Assembly: GCA_030427805.1 (NCBI GenBank)
Contig: JAUICP010000005.1
Span: 1 to 64,000, forward strand
Reading direction: 5' to 3'
DNA from: Bdellovibrionia bacterium
GTDB taxonomy: Bacteria; Bdellovibrionota; Bdellovibrionia; Bdellovibrionales; JAGQZY01
DNA: 64,000 bases
Of the stretch, positions 41,731 through 50,626 are shown piece after piece. Both the position numbers and the translations under genes were made by a program. Numbering within the stretch: position 1 is the stretch's first letter; every line of letters starts with the position of its first letter. The notes under the pieces were generated by a model. The model did not search any database and was not told the DNA's origin. It saw nothing but the letters and a program-made list of their open reading frames with translations.

Positions 41731-42537
41731 TTGATATTACAGAATTTTTACGACAACATTGCTTTTCTCACTGAACACTTTAGGCCGCGAGATCTACTTG
41801 ATATTTTTCTCGTCTGGCTTGTCGTCTACCGCATATTAATTTTAATCCGGACAACTGGTACCCTACAGATGTTGTCCGGTCTCGGCATTTTAGCTATCGT
41901 TTACCTTTCAAGTATTTGGTTTGAGCTCTTCACGATCCATTGGATCCTTGAAAAATTCTTCGGTAACCTCTTTTTGATTGTTGTCGTTCTGTTCCAAGGG
42001 GAAATTCGCAGAGCCTTAGCCCATATTGGGAGTAATCCGCTTTTAACGGGCGACACCCGGGTCGACGACTCCCAAGTAATCGAAGAGATTTCAAAGGCCG
42101 CTCAGAGTATGGCGAGCAAAGGTTTTGGCGCTTTGATTGTCCTCGAAAAAGAAATTTCTCTGGAATACTTTATCGAAGAAGGGACCTTGGTTGACTCCGA
42201 GATTTCCAGCGAACTTCTTATTTCCATTTTTGACCCTTCAAGTCCACTTCACGATGGAGCTGTCATCATTCGTGGCGGGCGAATATACGCTGCTGGTTGT
42301 TTTTTACCTCTAAGCAAGAATCCTATACTCGATAAAAATTTGGGAACTCGTCATCGGGCCGCCCTGGGCTTAACCGAAGAAACCGATGCGGTTGTGATCG
42401 TTGTTTCCGAAGAGTCGACCACAGTCAATGTGGTCTATCAGGGTAAACTCGACCCTGGGTTGGATTTGCCAAAGCTTCGTAAATTTCTATTCGATGCTTT
42501 TGATTTAAAGCCAAGAAGTGAGGTTAATAGATCATGA
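41731..42537 (+). CDS. cdaA: Diadenylate cyclase CdaA
   Basis: 268 residues from a TTG start after AGGAAAGA. Makes cyclic di-AMP from two ATP. Three N-terminal membrane helices (up to about residue 80) precede the DisA_N catalytic domain with LHDGAVII (DGA motif) and GTRHRAALGL (RHR motif). The gene overlaps cdaR by four bases (ATGA), and glmM follows: the conserved cdaA-cdaR-glmM module in which CdaR and GlmM modulate the cyclase. No c-di-AMP phosphodiesterase gene is in the window. Confidence 0.95.
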   Translation: MILQNFYDNIAFLTEHFRPRDLLDIFLVWLVVYRILILIRTTGTLQMLSGLGILAIVYLSSIWFELFTIHWILEKFFGNLFLIVVVLFQGEIRRALAHIGSNPLLTGDTRVDDSQVIEEISKAAQSMASKGFGALIVLEKEISLEYFIEEGTLVDSEISSELLISIFDPSSPLHDGAVIIRGGRIYAAGCFLPLSKNPILDKNLGTRHRAALGLTEETDAVVIVVSEESTTVNVVYQGKLDPGLDLPKLRKFLFDAFDLKPRSEVNRS

Positions 42538-42938
42538 AGCGCTTCAAGACCCCTCGAACCTATCTCGGTTTTGTTACCAATAATGGAAGCTATAAGTTGG
42601 TGGCTCTTTTTGTGACCCTTATTTTGTGGATCAGTATTATGGGGCGGCGCCCCTTTGTCGAGGAAATGGCTCTTTCTATTGAGGCGCAAACGCCGACGGC
42701 TCTACAGGTTGAGTGGGAAATAAAACCTGAAGTTAAAGTTAAGGTAAAGGGTACGAGAAAACAGATTAAGAAGTTCAGAACATTATTTAGCAAATTAGTC
42801 GTTGATCTCAGGGGGGAGCCTAAGGGTAGACTGCGGTTAGACCTAAAAGATGAGCTTCACGACCTCCCGAAGGGAATGGACTTGGTTTCTGTCCGACCTC
42901 GGAGTATAGAAGTAGAACTCGTTGAGAAAACCAATTAA
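42534..42938 (+). CDS. cdaR: YbbR-domain protein, probable CdaA regulator
   Basis: 134 residues; ATGA overlap with cdaA. One N-terminal membrane helix (KLVALFVTLILWISIMG) and a single YbbR-type beta domain outside the cytoplasm (PEVKVKVKGTRKQIKKF, RPRSIEVELVEK). Firmicute CdaR has up to four such domains; this short form has one. By position it is the partner that tunes c-di-AMP synthesis. Confidence 0.85.
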   Translation: MKRFKTPRTYLGFVTNNGSYKLVALFVTLILWISIMGRRPFVEEMALSIEAQTPTALQVEWEIKPEVKVKVKGTRKQIKKFRTLFSKLVVDLRGEPKGRLRLDLKDELHDLPKGMDLVSVRPRSIEVELVEKTN

Positions 42939-42960
42939 GGATCAATTTTAAGAGGAATGT

Positions 42961-44334
42961 ATGGGGCAGAAAAAGACGGAAAAATTATTTGGAACCGATG
43001 GAATCAGAGGTCGAGCCAATAGTCACCCCATAACTCCCGATGTGCTCTTAAGAGTAGGACAAGCCATGGGATATCTTCTTCGTAAAAAGCCAGCACGGAA
43101 TAAACATCCTAAGGTGGTCATTGGTAAAGACACGCGCTTGTCGGGCTATATGGTAGAGCAGGCTTTGACGAGTGGACTCAATTCTATGGGTGTTCACGTG
43201 CAACTGGTGGGCCCCCTTCCAACGCCTGGGATTGGCTTTGTAACGCAAAACATGCGGGCCGATGCGGGGATCGTTATTTCTGCCAGTCACAATCCCTATT
43301 GCGATAACGGGGTTAAGATTTTCGGCCCCGAGGGTTTTAAAATTGCCGACGAAATGGAAAAAGAGATCGAGCATTTGGTGGCAAATGCTGACTTTAACTC
43401 TCTTCTCGCCGGAAGTAATGATCTGGGTCGTTCTAAAAGGATCGACGATGCCCAGGGTCGATACATCGTATACTTAAAAAGTACCTTTCCTTTAGAGTAC
43501 ACTTTAGAGGGATTGCGGGTCGTTCTCGACTGTGCCAATGGAGCTGCCTATAAAGTAGCGCCAGCAGTTTTTGAAGAGCTCGGAGCCGAAGTCATCGTTA
43601 TTGGCAATGAACCCAACGGTTTTAATATAAACGACAAAGTGGGAGCTCTGTACCCAGCGAAATTGTCAGAGGCAGTTCAAGCTTACCGCGCCGATGTCGG
43701 TATCAGCCTTGATGGCGATGCGGACCGATCTCTTTTGGTTGATGAAAAAGGCCGCATGGTGAATGGGGATCACATTTTGTGTCTTTGTGCCCTTCATATG
43801 AAGAGCAAGGGGACTTTAACGAAAGATACGGTTGTCGCCACCCAAATGAGTAATTTTGGATTGGATAAGATTCTTAATAGTAAAGGTGTGAAGGTTGTGC
43901 GCACTAATGTTGGTGACAAGCATGTCGTCGAAGAAATGCGCAAGAATGGCTTCACCCTTGGAGGCGAACAATCAGGTCATATTATCTTCTTAAATCACTC
44001 CACAACGGGAGATGGTTGTGTGGCAGCCCTGAATGTTCTCGCAGTCATGAAAGAAACAGGCAAGCGACTGAGCGAGCTTAATGACATGATGACCGACGTA
44101 CCACAAGTTCTGATTAATGCTAAGGTGAGACAGAGAAAAGATCTCAGCGAAATTCAAGGCTACCCAGAGATGATTGAGAAGATAAAGAAAAAGCTCAATG
44201 GCGAAGGGCGTACTTTCGTACGTTTCTCTGGAACGGAAGATGTTATTCGAGTCCTTGTCGAAGGCCCCGATAAATTGGCCATCGGCAAATACGCTGAAGA
44301 AATAGCAAACTTCCTGCAGAAGGAACTTTCTTAA
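42961..44334 (+). CDS. glmM: Phosphoglucosamine mutase
   Basis: 457 residues; ribosome site AAGAGG. Converts glucosamine 6-phosphate to glucosamine 1-phosphate on the way to UDP-GlcNAc for peptidoglycan and LPS. Active-site phosphoserine in ISASHNP (Ser109), metal loop DGDADR, substrate loop GGEQSGH and phosphate-binding RFSGTE are all present. It completes the cdaA-cdaR-glmM module. Confidence 0.96.
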   Translation: MGQKKTEKLFGTDGIRGRANSHPITPDVLLRVGQAMGYLLRKKPARNKHPKVVIGKDTRLSGYMVEQALTSGLNSMGVHVQLVGPLPTPGIGFVTQNMRADAGIVISASHNPYCDNGVKIFGPEGFKIADEMEKEIEHLVANADFNSLLAGSNDLGRSKRIDDAQGRYIVYLKSTFPLEYTLEGLRVVLDCANGAAYKVAPAVFEELGAEVIVIGNEPNGFNINDKVGALYPAKLSEAVQAYRADVGISLDGDADRSLLVDEKGRMVNGDHILCLCALHMKSKGTLTKDTVVATQMSNFGLDKILNSKGVKVVRTNVGDKHVVEEMRKNGFTLGGEQSGHIIFLNHSTTGDGCVAALNVLAVMKETGKRLSELNDMMTDVPQVLINAKVRQRKDLSEIQGYPEMIEKIKKKLNGEGRTFVRFSGTEDVIRVLVEGPDKLAIGKYAEEIANFLQKELS

Positions 44335-44360
44335 ATCATAAATCATTGAAGAGGGGATCG

Positions 44361-45872
44361 ATGAGAATAGCCACCTGTGACCAATGCCAGTCGATCGATC
44401 AAAGCTCTCAAGAAGAGTTTTTACTTTCAGCCGAGATTCTAATGGAATCCGCTGGAACGTCTGCGGCACGAGAAATCGATCAATCCTTCTTGCCAGAACT
44501 CACTCGCGGAAGTGTTGGGATTGTATGTGGGCCAGGCAATAACGGAGGAGATGGTTTAGTCGTGGCAAGGCATCTCCACTCAATGGGCCATCGGGATCTT
44601 CAGGTTTTTTTAATGGCCGAGCCAGACTCACAGACAGAGCTTTATCAAAAACAGCTGCAAAGAATTAGCAAACAGGGCATTCGCATCATAGACCTTTGGA
44701 ATCAGCCCGAGGACACGTCTTTATTTAAGAATCTCGAGCTTTTAGTCGATGCTCTTTTCGGGATCGGTCTTTCAAGAGATATTGAAGCTCCTTACAGTCA
44801 AGTTGTTGAAGCCATGAACTCCGCTCGTTGTGCGAAGGTCTCTTTGGATATTCCTAGTGGACTTGATGGTGACAGAGGTGCCGTGCGCGGAATTGCATTT
44901 AGCGCCGATCAAACGCTTTCATTTGGCCTCGCCAAACCTGGTTTTTTTGTATCGCAAGGTCCTTCCCATGTCGGCCGATTAAGGGTTTTATCCATTGGCT
45001 TTCCATTTGAGCTTTTACGAAAGTTAGCCACGAGTCACTTTGCATTTGGTGAGAAGCTGGCCAAACGCTACCTGCCTAAAAGACCCAATAGCGGCAATAA
45101 GTCGAGTTTTGGTCATCTTATGATTATCGCTGGAAGCCCTGGTACATGGGGTGCTGGTTTGTTGGGAGCTACGGCTGCCTATCGAATTGGTAGTGGCTAT
45201 GTCAGTTTGGTGAGTTTTGAAGACCCGCAAAAGGTTATAAATGATCAACCTGAAATCATGACCGGAGTTTGGGGAGCTGAGGGACTTTTAAAAAAAATGC
45301 CCAGTGCCTTTGCCGTCGGACCGGGTCTTGGAGTTTCTGAGAAGACAAAAGATGTTATTGAGCATTTAAAAAGTATTGCTGCCGAATCAGTTGTTATTGA
45401 TGCGGACGGAATCACGACTTGTGTTCAATACGATCTATTCCCATTGCCGAAGTCTTGGGTAATTACTCCCCACGCCGGAGAATTGTCGAGAATTTTAAAT
45501 GTTGAATCAACAGTCATAGAACAGGACCGCTATCGCTATGCCTTAAAAGCGGCCGAGGTGACTGGCTGTCATGTTTTACTCAAAGGTTTTCGCAGTGTCC
45601 TCGCCTATGAAGATCGCTGTATGGTTATCGTTGCTGGAAACTCAGCACTTGCAAAGGCGGGTTCGGGAGATGTTCTTACGGGTATGATCGGAGGACTTTT
45701 AGCGCAAGGGTTGCCAGCCGTTCAAGGTACGGCAACGGCCTGCTATCTCCACGGGCGCATGGCCGATGAATGGATTCGAAGTGGAAAACACAAGAGTAGT
45801 TTGATGCCCTCTGATCTCAGTCAACACCTGCCTTCGATTATGGAGCGTTTGGGTGGGGGAGCTTTGTTTTGA
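44361..45872 (+). CDS. nnr: Bifunctional NAD(P)H-hydrate epimerase/dehydratase
   Basis: 503 residues from ATG 44361 (AGAGGGGATCG before it; a TTG five codons upstream is unlikely). Repairs hydrated NADH/NADPH. The N-terminal YjeF_N epimerase (about 1-220) shows CGPGNNGGDGLVVARHL and DIPSGLDGDRG; the C-terminal ADP/ATP-dependent dehydratase (about 235-500) shows IAGSPGTWGAG, TPHAGELSRIL and AGSGDVLTGMIGG. Joined to tsaE by a short overlap, an arrangement common in bacteria. Confidence 0.93.
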   Translation: MRIATCDQCQSIDQSSQEEFLLSAEILMESAGTSAAREIDQSFLPELTRGSVGIVCGPGNNGGDGLVVARHLHSMGHRDLQVFLMAEPDSQTELYQKQLQRISKQGIRIIDLWNQPEDTSLFKNLELLVDALFGIGLSRDIEAPYSQVVEAMNSARCAKVSLDIPSGLDGDRGAVRGIAFSADQTLSFGLAKPGFFVSQGPSHVGRLRVLSIGFPFELLRKLATSHFAFGEKLAKRYLPKRPNSGNKSSFGHLMIIAGSPGTWGAGLLGATAAYRIGSGYVSLVSFEDPQKVINDQPEIMTGVWGAEGLLKKMPSAFAVGPGLGVSEKTKDVIEHLKSIAAESVVIDADGITTCVQYDLFPLPKSWVITPHAGELSRILNVESTVIEQDRYRYALKAAEVTGCHVLLKGFRSVLAYEDRCMVIVAGNSALAKAGSGDVLTGMIGGLLAQGLPAVQGTATACYLHGRMADEWIRSGKHKSSLMPSDLSQHLPSIMERLGGGALF

Positions 45873-46324
45873 ACGCTGCCATGCAGTTAATTGACAGTCA
45901 TTTGTTTGCCAGTGTTTCTGAGCTTCAAGAGTGGACTGACGAGTTGAAATCAGAAATGAACGACCGTCAAATCATCTTACTCGAAGGTCCAATGGGGGTC
46001 GGCAAGACCGAATTTACCCGATGTTTTCTTAACTCTCTCAACTCTAACGAAGTCACTTCGCCCAGTTATGCGATTCACAATCATTACGAAACGGCATGGG
46101 GTGATGTTGAACATCTCGACCTTTACCGTCTTGAGGATGAAGATGATTTAGAATCAACGGGTTTTTGGGATTTGTTTGTTCGCGAAAAGGCTCTCATTAT
46201 CATTGAATGGGCCGATCGATTGGACGCTTCTGTCCTGCCAAAAGCGTGGTCACAATGGCTTGTTAAGATGGATTTTAAAAACGAGTTTCGAGAAGTGAAT
46301 AGGTATCTTGTTCCGGAGACGTAG
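45869..46324 (+). CDS. tsaE: tRNA threonylcarbamoyladenosine biosynthesis ATPase TsaE
   Basis: 151 residues; TTG start overlapping the nnr stop codon (an ATG four codons later is an alternative). Helps the TsaBD complex make t6A at position 37 of ANN-decoding tRNAs. Walker A GPMGVGKTEF, TSPSYAIHNHY, the HLDLYRL strand and IIIEWADR are family signatures. Last gene of the tilS-to-tsaE run; an imperfect hairpin (AGACCC...GGGTCT, 46321-46349) follows without a T-run. Confidence 0.93.
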   Translation: MNAAMQLIDSHLFASVSELQEWTDELKSEMNDRQIILLEGPMGVGKTEFTRCFLNSLNSNEVTSPSYAIHNHYETAWGDVEHLDLYRLEDEDDLESTGFWDLFVREKALIIIEWADRLDASVLPKAWSQWLVKMDFKNEFREVNRYLVPET

Positions 46325-46370
46325 ACCCCTGTCTTTTGACACGGGTCTGCTACCAAAAGATACCTTCTAC

Positions 46371-47159
46371 CTAACGGAATTTGGCGAGGTGGACTTCGCA
46401 GAGGTTCTTGGCATCCACGAATTTCCATTGGCGCCGACTGATGTTCCACTTCTTTAAGAAGTTTCCAAGTGAGATTTCGCCACCTGAATTAGTCGGTACA
46501 AAAATCAGTTGGTCTTCATCGATGGCCTCAATGGCAAATTTTTTGAAAATGGTTTTGCTCGCAAAGTCGGCGACAAAGTGTGTTTCACCGCCAGCAACTT
46601 CGGCACGAAAACGGTGTGGGATCTCTACTTCAAGTCCCTTGGCCCAAACGCCACGGCCCTTCTTTTCGGCAACACGAGCTGCGTCCCAGTAATCTTCGTG
46701 GTATTTAAATGTGGGGGCAAAGGTAATTGGAAAAGCCATTCCCTTGTAAATCATCTCTTTATTAATATTGATTTTCCCTTCGAAAATCGTTCCGAGAACG
46801 CGACCGAAGGGCCCTGTGGCAACTTCATCAACTCTGACTCGGACATTTGTGCCTACAGGAACAAGTTTTTTAAGGGTCGCGCTCGCTTCGTCGGCGATCG
46901 GCCCTTGGGTTCGACCCATGTGATTTTTTTCTGGAGTATCGATTCCAATCAAGCGAATGCGTATGATTTTACCTTTGAACTCGCCACGAGTGACTTCAAC
47001 ATCCATCGTATCGCCGTCAGAGTGTCTGTGGACCTTGCCATAGAGACTACTATTTGCTGGCGGGTCAATTCTTTCAAAACGTGGTTTCGCTTCAGCGGAA
47101 TTTTGCTGAAAAAGAATGAGTAGTAAAATCCCCAGTGAAAAAGACATCAAGCTTTTCAT
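46371..47159 (-). CDS. Exported thermonuclease-like (SNase-domain) protein
   Basis: 262 residues; ribosome site GGAGG, signal peptide ending in AEA. The staphylococcal-nuclease fold is visible: HRHSDGDTMDVEV, IRIRLIGIDTPE (catalytic Arg and Ca-binding Asp), GPFGRVLGTIF, GMAFP and a YWDAARVAEKKGRGVW helix. A C-terminal beta region of about 80 residues (VADFASKTIFKKFAIEAIDE) is extra. Likely a secreted or periplasmic nuclease; in a predator it could help degrade prey DNA, which is inference. Confidence 0.85.
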   Translation of the reverse strand: MKSLMSFSLGILLLILFQQNSAEAKPRFERIDPPANSSLYGKVHRHSDGDTMDVEVTRGEFKGKIIRIRLIGIDTPEKNHMGRTQGPIADEASATLKKLVPVGTNVRVRVDEVATGPFGRVLGTIFEGKININKEMIYKGMAFPITFAPTFKYHEDYWDAARVAEKKGRGVWAKGLEVEIPHRFRAEVAGGETHFVADFASKTIFKKFAIEAIDEDQLIFVPTNSGGEISLGNFLKKWNISRRQWKFVDAKNLCEVHLAKFR

Positions 47160-47289
47160 TTTTCCTCCAAAGTTCGTTGAGCGCGCAATCTCGTCGGTCT
47201 TTTGAAAATTTGATAATAATTATCGACTCAAAAGGGTCTGACTCTATTTCAACGAACTTTGTTTGTAATAGCATATGTTATGCCACTTC

Positions 47290-49179
47290 TTAGGAAGCTT
47301 CTTTGATCTTAATTTTTTGATAGGCTTTAGAGATTTGTTCGGCCAGTTCCTGCATAAAATGCAAACTGTATTTGTAGTCTAAGATGTCTGTGTTGTCAGT
47401 GGCTCCGACAATAAGGCCAGCGACATTACCATTGATGGTAATGGGGAGCGCACTCACATGCTTAGGATTTTTGCTATCGTACCAGTCCTGACAGAAGAGA
47501 TCATTGACCTGACTTGTACAAATGTACCCATGGTAGGGAAGTAGTGTATTAAAGGCGACTCTGAAAAAGCTTGGTTTTGCAAGATCTATCGCTGCTGGAG
47601 CTTTGGCTCCTTTGTACTGCCATTTTGATGTCCAACGCCATGGAATAAGCTGGTTTTGATGAAATACAAGAAGCATACTTTTTTGAAAATGGATCGCCAT
47701 CTTCTTAAAGCTAATGCCTGCAACGTCGTCAAAGCTTTGAGCCTGGTCAAAGTTAGCAGGGCATGCGTCGATCTCTTTTTCGGTCATTGGTGCACAAACA
47801 GGACGGGTGTCGTCGTTGTACATGTCTGTGAATTCGAGAGTATTAGTGTGGTTAGTTGCTTCGATACTGCGCAAACTCGTGATTGCAGTGACCTCTTGAA
47901 AATCCCATTCTGATTTTGGAGAAGGGGGAAGAGGGATATTTGTTTTTGTTTCATCGATGGGAGTTTCGAGTCGTGTTACCGTAGAGGCTGAAAGATCATT
48001 TTCATCTTCACTTTCTTCGGTGGTTTCTGCGGGTGGTTCTGCGGGGCTCTCTTCGGGCTCATCGATACTCTCAAGGTTTTCTTCGGAAATAATGGGTGGA
48101 GGACTAGTTAGAGTTTCAGGTTGAGCTGGAGAATCGGTCGCGTTTGCTTCATGGGCCTCAGTGTTTTCGACAGGGGCCTCTTTAACTGACTCTTCTTGGG
48201 GTTGATTTGCTTCCGCCTGGGTTGGTTGATCTTTCGACTCGCCATCAAACTGGGTGAGGTTTAAACCCATCGGTGCATCTTCAGCGGACTCCGCCTCGGG
48301 TTCACTGGGTATTTCCTTATTTTCAGAGGCTTGAGTCGGCGGTATGACGAGCCCTTCGGGCTGGTCCGTATCGATATTGATTTCGTCGGCTTGGATCGAA
48401 CTCAATCCCTCTGGAGCCTCAGAAACCTTTGATTCCTGTGGTTTTTCTTGGGCTTTTTGCGCTTCTAATTTTTCTTGTTCGGCGAGCAAATCAAGGGGTT
48501 GGTTTGCTTTTTCTGCTTTAGCGTCTTGGCCTTTTTCATGTTCGCGAGGTTCGAAGGAATTGACGTTGTTATTGTTAATCATTTCAATCGATTCGTTACT
48601 GACATCAATTTGGCTAATGTGATCTCTAACCTCGGCTTCGTGAACCGTGTTCTGAGCGAGACCGTCCTCGGAACCTTCTTCTTCTGTCAGGATCGGAGGC
48701 TTGGCCAGATTGTGTTCGCTACTGACTGAAATTTGTTGAGAGGTTGTTGAAGTGAGTTCGGAGGGATCGACCACATTTTGATTATTTGCCTGGGCCCAAA
48801 GAAGGCTCAAACCCGAAACCGGAGAAACAACATAAATGAGATTATAGCCCTCTATTTGCACTTCTTCGTTGGGTTGAAGGCAGGCCACGTAGATATTGTT
48901 TTCCCATTGTCCGAGTGGTTGAAAATCGGGAGTCCAATTGTAGAGAGAAAAACTACTTCCGCGAAAGTCTTCATCCAAGGGGCGAGTGAAGAAATCCCTT
49001 TGAATTCGAGGAACTTCGTAGCGCTGGCTCGCCCATTCGAGGTAGTCGTTTTCTTTCACAAAACCCTGGGCAATGCAGTACCACAGGAGGCTTTGGCCCT
49101 CTGGGACTTTTCCCTGAATCTCGGCAAGTTTACCTTCAGGAATCGCAAAGTGTTTAATCCATGATTTTTCTACGCTCAT
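47290..49179 (-). CDS. Large cytoplasmic protein: MshEN-like N terminus, disordered acidic middle, GAF-like C terminus
   Basis: 629 residues. The first 120 (LLWYCIAQGFVKENDYLEWA, VPRIQRDFF) resemble the N-terminal domain of GspE/PilB-type ATPases (MshEN, which binds c-di-GMP in some proteins). Residues about 150-450 are low complexity, rich in Glu, Pro, Gln, Ala and Ser. The last 150 residues form a globular alpha/beta domain (FKKMAIHFQKSMLLVFHQNQ, LPITINGNVAGLIVGATD) with GAF-like strand order. No signal peptide. Its role may be regulation of surface motility or secretion; this is inferred only from the N-terminal similarity. Confidence 0.6.
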   Translation of the reverse strand: MSVEKSWIKHFAIPEGKLAEIQGKVPEGQSLLWYCIAQGFVKENDYLEWASQRYEVPRIQRDFFTRPLDEDFRGSSFSLYNWTPDFQPLGQWENNIYVACLQPNEEVQIEGYNLIYVVSPVSGLSLLWAQANNQNVVDPSELTSTTSQQISVSSEHNLAKPPILTEEEGSEDGLAQNTVHEAEVRDHISQIDVSNESIEMINNNNVNSFEPREHEKGQDAKAEKANQPLDLLAEQEKLEAQKAQEKPQESKVSEAPEGLSSIQADEINIDTDQPEGLVIPPTQASENKEIPSEPEAESAEDAPMGLNLTQFDGESKDQPTQAEANQPQEESVKEAPVENTEAHEANATDSPAQPETLTSPPPIISEENLESIDEPEESPAEPPAETTEESEDENDLSASTVTRLETPIDETKTNIPLPPSPKSEWDFQEVTAITSLRSIEATNHTNTLEFTDMYNDDTRPVCAPMTEKEIDACPANFDQAQSFDDVAGISFKKMAIHFQKSMLLVFHQNQLIPWRWTSKWQYKGAKAPAAIDLAKPSFFRVAFNTLLPYHGYICTSQVNDLFCQDWYDSKNPKHVSALPITINGNVAGLIVGATDNTDILDYKYSLHFMQELAEQISKAYQKIKIKEAS

Positions 49180-49355
49180 CTAAGACTTTATCGGCGGAGA
49201 GCCCATCTAAGTTAATGAAACCATTAGAGAAACCAGACCATTATCGAGGATGAATCCTCACATTGGTACAGTCAGAGATTTTCTAGGGACCATCGAAGCC
49301 AACAAAAATGGGTACAAATTAGAAAAAATCTCCTTATTTTGGTCATTTAAGAGTC

Positions 49356-49384
49356 TTGTGGGAGGGTGCGATATATGCTATATT
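49356..49384 (+). promoter_or_regulatory. Promoter of nifS implying a leaderless transcript
   Basis: TTGTGG (49356-49361), 17 bases, TATATT (49379-49384). The expected start of transcription (about 49391) falls at or within three bases of the ATG at 49394, and no ribosome site lies before it. Confidence 0.55.
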
Positions 49385-49393
49385 TTTGCGCTT

Positions 49394-50626
49394 ATGAACT
49401 TTACGACGCTTCGCGATAACAGTCTAAAAAAAGATCGAATCTACCTCGATTTCAACGCCACTAGCCCATTGTCTATGGAATTGAGCGAGCAGATTCCTGG
49501 TTGGCTTTCGGCCTGGGGAAACCCCAGTTCAATTCATTGTGATGGCCGGCGTCCGAAAACATTAATGCGAGATGCGAGAAACAACCTTGCCAAGTTTTTA
49601 GGGGTTCATCCCCTTGAAGTTATTTTTACAAGCGGAGGCTCCGAAGCCAATAATACGGCGATCAAGGGAGTATTCGAAAGCTTTCACAAGGTCAGCTCTG
49701 ATCCAAAGAAAAAACAGCGCGGGCAACTCATCATTAGTGCCGTTGAACATCCAAGCGTAAAGGGCGCAGCCCAGTGGGCGCGCGAGCGTGGCTTTGAAGT
49801 CACAGTTATTCCTGTCGACCGCTCGGGTCAGTTGGATATTGAATTTTATAAAAAATCTCTCAGTGAAAAGACGGCATTAGTTTCTATGATGTACGCTAAT
49901 AACGAGACGGGTGTCATTTTTCCAATTAAAGAACTTGCTGAAATGGCCCATCATCACGGAGCACTCTTTCATTCCGACTGTGTGCAAACTCTCGGTAAGA
50001 CAGAATTTAATTTGCGGGATTTGAATGTCGATTATGCCAGCTTCTCAGCCCATAAGTTTTATGGACTCAAGGGGTCGGGCCTTCTTTATGTCAAAAAACG
50101 ATCGGCCTACGGCAATCTAATCCAGGGTGGTGGCCAAGAGCGAGGTCGTCGCGGTGGTACTGAAAACGTACTGGCCCATACGGCATTCGGTTATATGACA
50201 AAATTCCAAGGACTTATTCCTGAAGCTATTTCTAAGATGGAAAAGCTGCGAGATTATTTTGAAGAAGAACTCATTAAGAGAATCGATAAAGTTTCGATTA
50301 CGGGAAAAACCAGCCAACGCCTCCCAAATTCTTCGAATGTACTTATCGAAGGTATTGATGGAGAGTCCCTTCTAATGAACTTAGATATTGAAGGTTTTTC
50401 TGTCAGCACGGGTGCAGCCTGCAGTTCGGGAAACCCTGAGCCCAGTCCGGTTCTTTTAGCCATGGGATTAAGTGCTAAAGAAGCGCAAAGTTCTATGCGC
50501 ATCGGTTTGGGTTGGACAACGAGCCAAGAAGAAATCGACTCTTTTTTGAGTGGTCTTGAAAAAGTTGTATCGCGCCTGAGAAAGATTCAAGCTGAAAGTC
50601 TCCGCCATGGGGAGGTGAGTTTATGA
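49394..50626 (+). CDS. Cysteine desulfurase (NifS/IscS type)
   Basis: 410 residues from ATG 49394; the frame upstream to 49250 lacks similarity. A PLP enzyme that takes sulfur from cysteine, here probably for tRNA thiolation since mnmA follows with an ATGA overlap. Visible: YLDFNATSP, GNPSSIH, SGGSEANN, PLP lysine in SAHKFYG (Lys221), GGGQERGRRGGTEN, and the sulfur-carrying Cys in GAACSSG (Cys343). No iscU or iscA nearby. Confidence 0.93.
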   Translation: MNFTTLRDNSLKKDRIYLDFNATSPLSMELSEQIPGWLSAWGNPSSIHCDGRRPKTLMRDARNNLAKFLGVHPLEVIFTSGGSEANNTAIKGVFESFHKVSSDPKKKQRGQLIISAVEHPSVKGAAQWARERGFEVTVIPVDRSGQLDIEFYKKSLSEKTALVSMMYANNETGVIFPIKELAEMAHHHGALFHSDCVQTLGKTEFNLRDLNVDYASFSAHKFYGLKGSGLLYVKKRSAYGNLIQGGGQERGRRGGTENVLAHTAFGYMTKFQGLIPEAISKMEKLRDYFEEELIKRIDKVSITGKTSQRLPNSSNVLIEGIDGESLLMNLDIEGFSVSTGAACSSGNPEPSPVLLAMGLSAKEAQSSMRIGLGWTTSQEEIDSFLSGLEKVVSRLRKIQAESLRHGEVSL

